DNA from: Dactylis glomerata
Lineage: Eukaryota > Streptophyta > Magnoliopsida > Poales > Poaceae
Length of the DNA: 64,000 bases
Assembly: GCA_007115705.1 (NCBI GenBank)
Contig: QXEO01000464.1
Location: forward strand, 8,982,317-9,046,316
Direction: 5' to 3'
Made by a program: the position numbers and the translations under genes. Below the pieces are notes generated by a model. It did not search any database and was not told the origin of the DNA. It saw nothing but the letters and a program-made list of their open reading frames with translations. Shown in pieces: positions 20,513 through 30,256 of the stretch (positions are counted from its first letter, which is position 1; each line of letters starts with the position of its first letter).

Positions 20513-20595
20513 AAAGAGTGACTCTTCAGTGTCCAAAGTAGTTCAACAGAACCGAAGAGTGACTCCTTAGTGTCCAAAGTAGTTCAACAACTACC
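20513..20595 (+). repeat. Two-copy 41-bp tandem repeat in element C
   Basis: Units start GAAGAGTGACTC (or AAAGAGTGACTC) and share GTGTCCAAAGTAGTTCAAC. Two adjacent copies at about 20513-20553 and 20554-20595 differ at a few bases. Confidence 0.8.
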
Positions 20596-20720
20596 CCGCT
20601 GGATAGAAAGCTCTACAATAGAGTAAGGTTACCTCAAGCAACCCATAAGGAAGGTTGGTGCCCGGATTTGTGAATAGACACCCACCTATTGTAAATGAAG
20701 ATGAAGACTAACTATGGGTT

Positions 20721-20789
20721 CAAAGGATGACCCAGTGTCAAGTCAAAGGATAACCCAGTGCCAAGTCAAAGGATGACCCAGTGCAAAGT
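20721..20789 (+). repeat. Three-copy 23-bp tandem repeat in element C
   Basis: Units CAAAGGATGACCCAGTG plus six bases at 20721-20743, 20744-20766 and 20767-20789, with one to three differences between units. It lies in the 3' untranslated region just before the purine tract, a place where plant LTR elements often gather tandem repeats. Confidence 0.85.
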
Positions 20790-20939
20790 CAACACCAAGG
20801 TGTTTTTGGTTTAACCCAAGCATCTAGACTACCCACAAAAGTTTCTTTTAAGGGTGGTATCCACCTAGGAAACCCAATACCTACTTTCTTTCTAGCCTCT
20901 CCAATCTCGGGGACAAGATTTCTTTTAAGGGTGGTAGTC

Positions 20940-23900
20940 TGTAACATCCCAAGATTTTACCAAATTTTGGGGGAATTTTTTTGCTTTTGATTTGCTTATG
21001 ATTGATTGAAAATCCACAGGGATTTAAAACTTTTGAGTTTATTTAAGAGCTTTGTTTGAAAACTATTTTAAACTATCTATTATTTCATGAAGAAACTTCT
21101 TTGAGAAAACTAAGTATCAAAATATTATTCTTTCTTTTATTCAAACCTATGCAAACTTGCTTGCACAGGAGTGAAGAACAAAGGTGTTTTTACTAAAAGT
21201 TTATTTAGCAAAACTATGATTGAGAATGGTTTACAATTGTTATTTTATAAAGTGTTATTCTTTTATTTTCAAAAGATTTGTTCCTAAAACGCTAATTCTA
21301 TTTTTCTTTATGCAAGCAAAGCTAATTGATTAATTAAAGTTTTCCTTGGAAATCATGTTTTTCTTTTGAAAACTCATTCCTTATTAGTTTAGAACACTGT
21401 AGTGAAGGTTAGAATATTTTATAACCTTGTTTGAATTGATTGGGATCAAAGTTGCAAAAGAATTTGAATAAATCAGAAATCAGAGAAAAGAAAAAGAAAA
21501 GAATAAAGAAAAGAGAAAGAGGGTCAGGGGAAATGATTCGGCCCAGAGTCCATTTCGGCCTCGGCCCAGTATTGCCCCGGACCCCAAATCGGTACACTAG
21601 CTGCCCTCCACCTCGCTGACGACTGGGCCCCACTGGTCAGGGTCACCCCCTTCCTCGCGCCAGAGACCAGGTCGAGCCTGACGTCATCATGTCCGTCCAT
21701 CGCCCTCCCCCGCGCAAACCCTAGCTTGTTCTGCAAGATGACCGCGGCTATAAGTAGCCCCAGCACGCCTCCCTCATCTCCCTTTTTCCTCTCTCGCTAG
21801 TTCCATTGCACCGCGACGAAATCTCTCATTGGAGCTCCGCCAATCTGCAGGCTTCCCGAGTGGAATTCTTTCCCGTCGGTGAGCCGCTTGCTGCATTCTC
21901 CCTCCTATCTCTCTTCTCTTCCTCTGGCGCTCCTTCCTGACTTGTTTCCCTCGGCTAATCTGCACCAGAACGGCGCAATTGACGATCGCCCGAAGCACAC
22001 TTCCGCCCGAGCTCCTCCAGCCGAACTCCTCCCCTTCTTCTGGACACAATCGACGAAACCGTCGCCACCCTCGAGTTCGTCTCACTGTCCGGAAGCTCGT
22101 TGTGACCTCTCCATTGTCTAGCACCCACCAGAGCATTGCCGGAGTAAGCTGTCTGGCCGCACCACTGGTGAACCACGTCGGAACCCTAACCCTATCCAGG
22201 TGAGCTCCCTCCCTTTTGATCTCGGCTGTTAGATCACGATCTAATGAACCAGAACGGTTCACTTAAGTGAACCGATACCAACAGATCAGGGACGTCCGAT
22301 CGTTTTAAAATCCTACGGCCTCTGTTCGTTATCCAGATGAACCGGTATCCACCAATCAAAACACGCCACATGGCCTCCTCTGATTAAAACAGATTTCAAA
22401 TAGAATTTGAAACCACATTTGATCCAAATCTTCAGAAAATCATATCTTTTGATTTATAGGTCCAAAAATAACAAATAATATATCATTGGAAACCTTAGAA
22501 CTTGTATAATCCATTAGTGCACTTATAATTCTTAGATTTAGTAAACATTTTGTATCTATTTTCAAATTGAGTTAAATCCTTCTGTTAGCTTGTCAAATTC
22601 ATATCTTTTGTTTCAAGAGTCCAAAAATTACAAGTTTGTAGTCTCTGGAATCCTCTCAACTTGTAGAACATCTTAGGGTCAAGAAAATTCAAATTTGATA
22701 CGTGCACACACATTTATTCAAATTTCAATTGAGATGTTTGGGTAAAGTGGGATGCAATTCAATTCTAGATTCTATTTTGCTATTGTAGTGTTGACTCAAT
22801 TCTACTACCATAGCTCATGATCATACTTCAAAATGTTCAATGAACCTTTGAGTCACATTCTCAAATGTTAATCATTCATGCTCAATCCTATGCCTACCAA
22901 ATCCTGATTTCATGTATAAAAACTATTCAATTAGCAAGTGAGTTAATTGACTACCTCAATGATTCATGCATCTTTATCCAAAGCCTAAGTGTAATATGTG
23001 CTATTTAAGAATAATTGTTGTCACACCTATTCAATAGTATTGTTGATACACTATTTGACACTTGTGTGGTTTAATTCACATAAGTCTTTCTAAAATCCTA
23101 TTCATGCTTTGGTAAAGCATAAAGACTTCATCACTCATATACTGTGCCTAGTCCAATTTTCTACCAATCATATTGATCTTTCCCAACTAGCATTCAAAAC
23201 TCATATCCCACAATCCATAATTCCGTTGCCATATCTTTCTTGTCATAACATCTCAACAAGTCTAAAATATTGAACAAACACTTTATATTGTTTGTTTTGT
23301 TTGATTGTATTTGTGTGGTATGTTTATGGTATGCTATTTCTATGCTATAGTTTGTGTGAAGAGCTACGTGACTAGTTGAGAGAAGTGAAAAGATTGTATT
23401 CTTCAAAAAGGCAAGTGACACACATATCTTCTACCTATTTTTATTATGCATTAGTGATTTTCAGTAGTATGCATGATAGGCGGATATTCAAATGTTTATA
23501 AAGTGCTAGATCCTAGTAGTGAGTAGCTATCCCCAAAACACCCACCTGGTAGGATGCTAAATACTTTGAAAAATATGATGCTATGCTATATTCACCTTGT
23601 CAAAGTTGTTTTGTGAATAAATTAACAACTTCAACTAAAATGAACTACCTGGGTGGAGTGGTATGTGATGGAAAGTGAAGTAGGTGGGTCCTGGGGCACA
23701 TGCTAGGACAGATGTGTAGCTCAGGATGCTGCTCAGGACGGCCACTCAGGATTCAAGAGATTAATAAGGCTTCCATGATTAAAGTACTTCCAGTGCAGCC
23801 TTATGACATTATGGGCTCTATCTTGATTGAGTATGATTAAGGGTTCAACCAAGAGTACTGATATGAGGTGGTAGCAAAATATAGGGGGTATGATCAGACT

Positions 23901-24697
23901 AGTTTGGCTGAATGCTTTTTCTGAAAGGTCTTGTTTCATTTTATGTATGGGCGTAAAATGAAGGATAAGGTGAAAGTGCACAACCCTTGCAAGGTGTTAA
24001 AATCTAATCGATTAGCCGAGTCCTCAGAATGGACAATTGAGTCTCTAACCATGGAATGATCAGAAGAACTCATCACCGTTTCTGAATGCTTTAAAACTTG
24101 ACTAGCAACCATCAGGAGAGGCTCAGAGCCATACACTCCGAGGGGTGATGGTATCTGTACTTCAAAAACTATGTTGAGTTTCGCCCAGAAACTACATGCC
24201 TAGCTAGTATGTAATGTATGGGAGTTATTTCAACCCTTCATAAATAAAATCTTGCTAAAAAGGTTTTGGAAAGTTATAGGATAAAATTGGCTTTCTGCAA
24301 ATTAGCCTATGAGATCCACTAAGCCAGGTTTCATGTAGTTTAGTATTTTCACAAATGCCACAAATATGTGTCATTTGTCAGTACGTTGTTGTACTGGCCC
24401 CTCTGGGGCTGCATATTCAAATGTGCAGGTTTTTATTGTCGAGTAAGGAACCAGGAGTAGGATCTCGAGCTTACATTCCAACATGTCTGCCTGTGGCACT
24501 TGATGAAGATGGAGGCTCCTTGCTACTATGCTTTATGTTGTGTACTCGTAAGGTTGAAGACCTATGTAACTGGATTTATGTTATATTATTGATGCTATTG
24601 CAATGATTACTATATTTTGTACTGTGGTGCTATCTACTGATCCAGGGAATGGACAGATACACAGGAGTTCTGTCTTTTGATAAGGCATGGCGCTACA
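20940..24697 (+). repeat. 3' LTR of element C, full length (3,758 bp)
   Basis: Starts TGTAACATCCC, immediately after GGTGGTAGTC and a purine-rich run ending in AAGGG, and ends GGCGCTACA. It keeps the 2-kb segment missing from the other LTR, including a GC-rich promoter zone and an AT-rich stretch about 22380-23520 without genes. Small ORFs at 21774-22262 overlap on both strands and look like composition artefacts of the leader. Confidence 0.88.
21749..21756 (+). promoter_or_regulatory. TATA box of element C 3' LTR
   Basis: TATAAGTA in a GC-rich setting, followed about 30 bp on by a C/T-rich stretch (CTCATCTCCC) typical of plant transcription starts. Confidence 0.6.
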
Positions 24698-27210
24698 TTA
24701 TCAGCTGGCATATCTGCCCTCTTCTTCGGCCACAACCCAACAAACATCCGCGTTAGCACGCGGCGAGTCAGCTCGAGAATTTTCTGGACCGATATCCAGT
24801 TTGACTCCAGCAAATTCACCGCAGCCATTAGAGGATCTTCATCATCCGGCTGTAAAGACGCCAAACATACTCCAGTATTCTCTGCGGAAACACAAAAGAT
24901 AGAGACAAGAGATAATGAGCAAACACCAGCAAGTAGAAGAATGAGCAAATAGACAAAAAGAGAACAGCACGGTACTTACCACCAGCAAGAGCCGAAATCT
25001 GATTGAGGTGTTTGGTTATGGCTTGCTCTCTTTAAACACACCCCTGATCAGCATCAGCAAGTGCCTTCTCAGCTTTCTTCGCCTTGGTTGCTACTGACTT
25101 AGCAGACTTCTCAGCAGCGACCTTGGCGGCACTGGCAACATCCCAAGCTTTTCTGGAGGCTTCAAGTTCGGCTTCTAGGGACGCTATGCGAGCATTGGCC
25201 ATCGTCAAAGCATCTGCAGTACGGAACAGGGAAAGGAAAGTCGAATAAAGAACCATGGAAAGACACATGAGACAGGCAGAAGACACAACATAACAAAGAG
25301 CTTACCCCAAGAAGCCTGAGCAGCCTTCAAGAACTCGACGCACTCAGTGCCCAAAGAGACAATTTTTTTCATCAGAATTTGTTAAAGGAAGGCATGAGAA
25401 GAAAAATTCAAGCAATAAAAAGAGTAAGCCACAAGAAGCAGTACTTACATCGTCAGGAGAACCCACTGGTCGATGGGTGTCAAGGGAAGCGCTTGCCACC
25501 GTCACCTTCTTCAGACGTTTGGAGGCACGAGAAGAGTTACCCTTCTTAACAGGGACTTCTGGCGACTTCACTACCATAGAAGCCTCTTGAGAAGGCGGTT
25601 CATTGGCAGCAAAAGTATCAACAAGGGAAGCAGTGGCAGCATCCCTTTTCGGGTCCTCATCGTCACTGGAAAGGGAACAAAAAGCAAATACTTTGCATAA
25701 GTCAAAAGAAAGAAAACGAATAAAAGATAGGTATTTGAATTAGCAAGACTCACGAGTCCAAGAGGTCAAAAATTTCAACTTCAGGAGGATTGGGAGCAGA
25801 GGCCTCCCCGGCCGCATTCTTGGGAGCAGAGGTACTCAAAGAAAGAAGCTCTTTGACCCGCTTCCTCTTCTTACCAAGGCTAGGTTCTTCCGAATGTGCA
25901 GGAGGAGGCGACGTAGTCGAACTATTTTCTTCCAGTGAAACTTCGGCATCATCTCCGTCCTGGCTTTCGTCAGCCTCAGGGGCTTCGGAAGTAGCAAAAA
26001 TAGGATCAGCCTGAATAGGTCCTCCCTCTAGAAGAGGAGGACAGGAAACAAAGGATTGGTGGCCCTGCACAAGAGTAAGTCGCAAAAACTATCAGGAAAG
26101 CAGCAACCAAATACAAGAAGGCGAATAAACAAGAAGTTGGTGAATGAAAGAGCACATACCGCAGGCAAGGGATGCTCGAAGTCGAAGAAATCAGCTGCTA
26201 ACACTGGAATCTCATCATCCTTTTTTAGAGTGGTCAGAGCTTTCACTCGTTTGTCGAGATCCTTCTTATCTATGTCCTCTTTGGACACTCGAGAAGAATC
26301 CTCCGAGCTAGAGTATGACCAAAGCTTGGAAACACGATGTTGAAGAGGCTGAATTCGCCACTGCAGAAAGAACGCCATGAGCTGCATACCCGATAGCGCA
26401 CCTCCACTCGCACTCTTCAGAATTTGGATGCGAGCCAGCAAGGGCATGATATCTTCCATCTCAGCTTCCGTGGGAGGAGAATCCCACGATGACAATTTCT
26501 TCAGATCTTTATTGGCATCAAATGGGGCCATGCCATAATGGTCAGAGGAAGAAATTTTCTGATCTTTGATATAAAACCACTTCTTCCTCCAACCTTGCAC
26601 CGAGGCAGCCATGTTAAACTCCAAATAATGTGCCTCAGCGCGGACAGAAACAACAGCCCCGCCTAGCTCAGGTTTCTTCGATAAAGAGACACTAGGGCGA
26701 AGGCGGAAGACAAATTTCCAGAGAGTTTAGTGGGGTTCGATCCTCAGGAAAGACTCGCAAAGAGTAACAAAACAAGCGATGTGCAATATGGAATTTGGCA
26801 TGAGCTGGTGAAGCTGCACGCCGTAAACGAAGAGAAGCCCACGAAGAAATTCATGGGCAGGAAAGGATAAGCCGCGCAAAAGAAAGGCGAGAAACATCAC
26901 CCGGTAGCCGCTCGGGGGCTTGGGGACGCGTTCGGTGCTGGGGAAGATGACTTGATCACCTCCGGTGAGAAACCCATTTTCCTGGGCCTTGGTCAGATCA
27001 GATTGTTTGAACTCCGAGGGCACCCAGTTGTTCGACGTGTTGGTGATCTTCTTCTTCCCCATCTGGTTCTTGTGAGCGAGACTTTTGACGCGCATCTACA
27101 GAAGCTACGCTCGGGGGCTGCGAAGGAGCTCAGAAGCGCAGGGGAGATGCAGCAATGGTGGCGGTGGAAGGACAAGGAACTAGTAAACAGTAACATCCCC
27201 ACTACCCCCC

Positions 27211-27218
27211 TTATAAAG
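27211..27218 (-). promoter_or_regulatory. TATA box of the T antisense gene
   Basis: On the minus strand CTTTATAAGG lies about 120 bp upstream of the start codon at 27095. Two ACGT cores (CCACGT, CCCACGT) lie just upstream at about 27230-27252. The interval to the start codon is C/T-rich like a plant 5' UTR. Confidence 0.6.
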
Positions 27219-27540
27219 TTTCCTGACGAAGGAACGTGGGCTGAGACGTGGCGCAAGAAGCGGAAGCGGTAGCCCACTAACAGGCAGGAAAAATTGTAAA
27301 ATTATTGCGCTGCCCACGAGCAATGGTCAGCTCCCAGTCAATCATACACAGAGTGATTCTACTAATGACGTCATGAGCGTTCGAGTAACGGGGAAATAAA
27401 AGCATCAAGATACAACGCGACAGTTATGGATACTCATAGAAATTTCAGCAAAAAGTCTAGCATGCCATTTTGCCTATCAGTGCTGATCAAGGAACCCGAC
27501 GAAATCTGTTACACAAGACACAAAGGCATCAGGGAAGAAA

Positions 27541-27775
27541 AACTCATCTTTTGAGTCTATACCCAAAAATATTCGACTATAGCCTCGAGGGCTACTACCA
27601 TCGGGAGCGCTGGTCGCGCACCCGACGATATTATCAAATGAGCTACTATGTGATGGATGAAGGAAGAAAAACTTATTTGAGCCTATACTCGAAACACGTT
27701 TTTGACTATAGCCTTGGGGGCTACTCCCATCGGGAGCGCTGGTCGCGCACCCGATGAAATTCTTAAATTCCTAGG
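27541..27775 (+). repeat. Two direct repeats (~120 bp) with purine-tract-like cores
   Basis: Both copies read GACTATAGCCT, then a GAGGGCTAC or GGGGGCTAC core, then CATCGGGAGCGCTGGTCGC. Cores are near 27588 and 27716. The same GGGGGCTAC core forms the purine tract directly before the 3' LTR (28386-28394). Confidence 0.75.
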
Positions 27776-28381
27776 AGAGTAAAAGAGGGCGAAAGAAGAT
27801 TTGAATAGTGCAATTACTCCCATCAGGAGGGAAATTATATTAGTCAAGGTTGGAGCAACCCAAAGATTTTCAGAGCTGAAACAGTCAAACAAGGCTGCAA
27901 CATATGATTCTTGAGAGGCGTCATCGTGACAAAACTCGACTGCCATGATTGAAACATATCATGAAGGTAAGACCCCAGGATCCATCCTGTGTGGCCTGGT
28001 ATACGCACATGGATGTGCTCTGCTAGTAATTATCCGTATCTACGACACGAAGAAAATCCTGGTGGACGCACTGGGTACCCTGAGAACCACTGGAACTCAT
28101 TCTTTGTAAGTCCTAAATGCGGAAAAATAATGGGTTTGACCAGTTTCCCAGATTCAAGTCCAAGGGGATTGAATTTGAAGTAGGTGACAAGTATCTGCTC
28201 CGGCAGTTAACTGGCCTGTAGATCCATCAGAGTTGTCAGGCTTGTTCATCAAAACCCCTTGCAAGATAATATAATGAAAGATGTTTATTTTTTAGTACAG
28301 GAAGAAGGAGAAGTCGAAAGATTGATCAAGTCGAAGATATGAAGATTTGAGATTCAACCCGAATCTACAATTCTAGTAGAA

Positions 28382-28394
28382 TCTCGGGGGCTAC
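28382..28394 (+). other. Polypurine tract of element T
   Basis: TCTCGGGGGCTAC ends where the LTR begins (TGACAAGGG). This is the form usual in grass Tat-lineage elements. Confidence 0.75.
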
Positions 28395-28719
28395 TGACAA
28401 GGGTATAGATAATAGAGCCCGTTACTTGAGTACCCCTAAGGCCCGATAAGCTAGGCCCAAGTGTAATCCTAGTCAAAATACGAGTTCATGTTATATACCG
28501 ATGATGTAATATGTATCAGACCCCTCCCGTTCTTTGAGACCTGGCCACCTATATATAGGGATCAGGAGAGGATGGTGAGTGACAGATTGAAAGCAAGCCA
28601 AGTTCACCACCACGTTTACTTTTGATACACACCTTGTTTGACTGATTTACCTTCGAGTTCATCCGACGCCCTACTTCCCCGATCCTAAGTCCTTCATATT
28701 GGACATTTGTCGAGTTAAC
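28395..28719 (+). repeat. 3' LTR of element T, interrupted by element D
   Basis: Starts TGACAAGGG after the purine tract, has TATATATA at 28550-28557, and is cut by D 13 bp from its end. The end resumes beyond D as CCTCGTCA (37365-37372), for a total of about 333 bp with TG...CA ends. Confidence 0.8.
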
Positions 28720-30256
28720 TGATGTCTACGCACTTCTATTCTTGTAGACACTTGTTGGGCCTCCAAGTGCAGAGGTTTGTAGAACAGCAGCAAGTTTCCC
28801 TTAAGTGGATCACCCAAGGTTTATCGAACTCAGGGAGGAAGAGGTCAAAGCTATCCCTCTCAAGCAACCCTGCAATTACGATACAGAAAGTCTCTTGTGT
28901 CCCCAACACACCCAATACACTTGTCAAATGTATAGGTGCACTAGTTCGGCGAAGAGATAGTGAAATACAAGTGGTATAGATGATTATGAGTAGTAACTGT
29001 GGTATGAAATAAATATCGCTGCGAGCAAACATGTAACAAAACAGCAAGTCAACGGTGTGCAATGCTTGGAAACAAGGCCTAGGGATCATACTTTCACTAG
29101 TGGACACACTCCCAACAATATAACATGAATGAACAAGTAACTTATCTTTGCTAAGGTACTCTGAATTACTCTCCTATTGAATAACACTAATCATTGTGTA
29201 GTGGCTACAAAAGCACCCCTTAAAGTTCATCAAGTACTTGACAAACACCACTCATAGAGATATCCAAATCAAATCATAATTCAAGATAGAAATCATTTCA
29301 ACTTAAACCAAGTACTAACACGGTGCACACACTGTCAACATTACACCATGAAAGGAGGAATAGATCACTCAAACTATCATAGCAATAATTATTCTCATAA
29401 TCCACAAGAGATCACAATCATAGCCTAAACCAAGTACCACCATGATGCACGCACTGTCACCGTTACACCATAGCAGGAGGAATAGATTACTTTAATAACA
29501 TCACTAGAGTACACAAAATATCTGAATAATAACATGTACTTGTTCAACATGATACAAAGCTCACGATCACATAAAGATCACATCATGGGAGAGAGAGGTG
29601 AACCACATAGCTACCGGTAGAGCCCTCAGCCCCGGGGATGAACTACTCCCTCCTCATCATAGGAGACAGCAAGGTTGATGGAGATGGCGGTGAGGTTGAT
29701 GGAGACGGCGAAGACGGCGATGGAGATCGATGGAGATGGCTCTGGGGGCACTTCCCCGTCCCGGCAGGTTGCCGGAATAGAGACTTCTGTCCCCCGAAAT
29801 TCGTCGATGGCGGCGGCGGAGCTGCAGAACTGTTTCTGGAAAATTGCCGACTCCCCTAGGGTTTTCTGTCCCAAGGCTTCTTATAGGCGAAGGGGCGATG
29901 TCAGAGGAGGGCCAGGGCCTCCTCACACATGGCTGGTGCGGCCAGGGGCCTGGCCGCGCCACCTGTGTGTGTGGGGCCCCTGTGGCCCACCTCCTACTCC
30001 TCTTTGGATCTCTGGAAGCTTCCGGGTAAAATAAGACTTCAGGAACTTGTTTCGTCCAATTCCGAGAATATTTCCTGTGTATCACTTCTGAAACACAAAA
30101 ACAGCAGAAAACAGGAAACTGGCACTGTGGCACTTCGTTAATAGGTTAGTTCCGGAAAATGCATAAAAGTGCCACTAAGTGTAACGAAACAATAGGCAAA
30201 TGGTGTAAAAACAAGCATGGAGCATCAAAAATTATAGATACGTTTGAGACGTATCA
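28720..30256 (-). repeat. 3' LTR of element D (1,537 bp, type II)
   Basis: The plus strand reads TGATGTCTACGCAC ... GAGACGTATCA. Palindrome at 29924-29973, leader hairpin at 29761-29775, TATA (CGCCTATAAG on minus) at about 29880-29889. Confidence 0.93.
29924..29973 (-). promoter_or_regulatory. U3 palindrome, element D 3' LTR
   Basis: Arms CACACA/TGTGTG outside and GCGGCCAGG/CCTGGCCGC inside, with one G-T opposition next to the inner stem. Confidence 0.8.

Larger units (their letters stand above)
16189..24697 (+). mobile_element. Element C: non-autonomous long-LTR Gypsy-like element (8.5 kb)
   Basis: LTRs start TGTAACATCCC and end GGCGCTACA. A tRNA-iMet PBS follows the first, and a purine-rich stretch precedes the second. 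It is flanked by TCATC (16184-16188) and TTATC (24698-24702), a 5-bp duplication with one C/T mismatch. The internal part (17947-20939) is about 3 kb and encodes only degenerate gag-like pieces with zinc knuckles. Long LTRs plus tRNA-iMet suggest a chromovirus (Tekay/Del type), but no diagnostic domain confirms this. Confidence 0.88.
14720..27095 (-). pseudogene. Antisense multi-exon gene of element T, split by element C
   Basis: Minus-strand gene starting at 27095 (MRVKSLAHKNQ) and ending at a TAA at 14722-14720, with element C (16189-24697) inserted in a coding exon. Known family context: Tat-lineage elements such as maize Grande carry an antisense accessory gene, and the first exon resembles the domain called putative gypsy-type transposon (Transposase_28), with FLRGLLFVYGVQLHQL and VQGWRKKWFYI. 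Downstream come an acidic Ser/Pro-rich stretch with KKRKRVKEL, Ala/Lys/Glu coiled coils and a C-terminal tail with RRIIARLLREDAGFF. Four clean GT-AG introns are visible: 26159-26065, 25753-25666, 25305-25214 and 24979-24882. A further donor lies at 25448-25447. A stop near 26730, frame changes near 16030 and the insertion disable it. The product's function is not established. Confidence 0.75.
27096..28394 (+). other. 3' region of element T upstream of its LTR
   Basis: Holds the promoter and 5' UTR of the antisense gene (27096-27250), then noncoding DNA with two direct repeats (27541-27775) and about 600 bp without further recognisable features, ending in the purine tract. Confidence 0.6.

Noticed and set aside
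20721..20789. Short regular repeats considered as a CRISPR-like array
   Set aside because: The three 23-bp units are directly adjacent with no spacers, in a eukaryotic retrotransposon 3' region. Simple tandem repeat.
26993..27277. Alternative 94-codon minus-strand start for the antisense gene
   Set aside because: It is in a different frame from the conserved MRVKSLAHKNQ start at 27095 and covers the TATA box and the C/T-rich 5' UTR.
29626..30141. Arg/Pro-rich frames of up to 158 codons, repeated at 36741-37244
   Set aside because: Same LTR segment in both LTRs of element D. Composition-driven, with no conservation in the sister LTRs of F.
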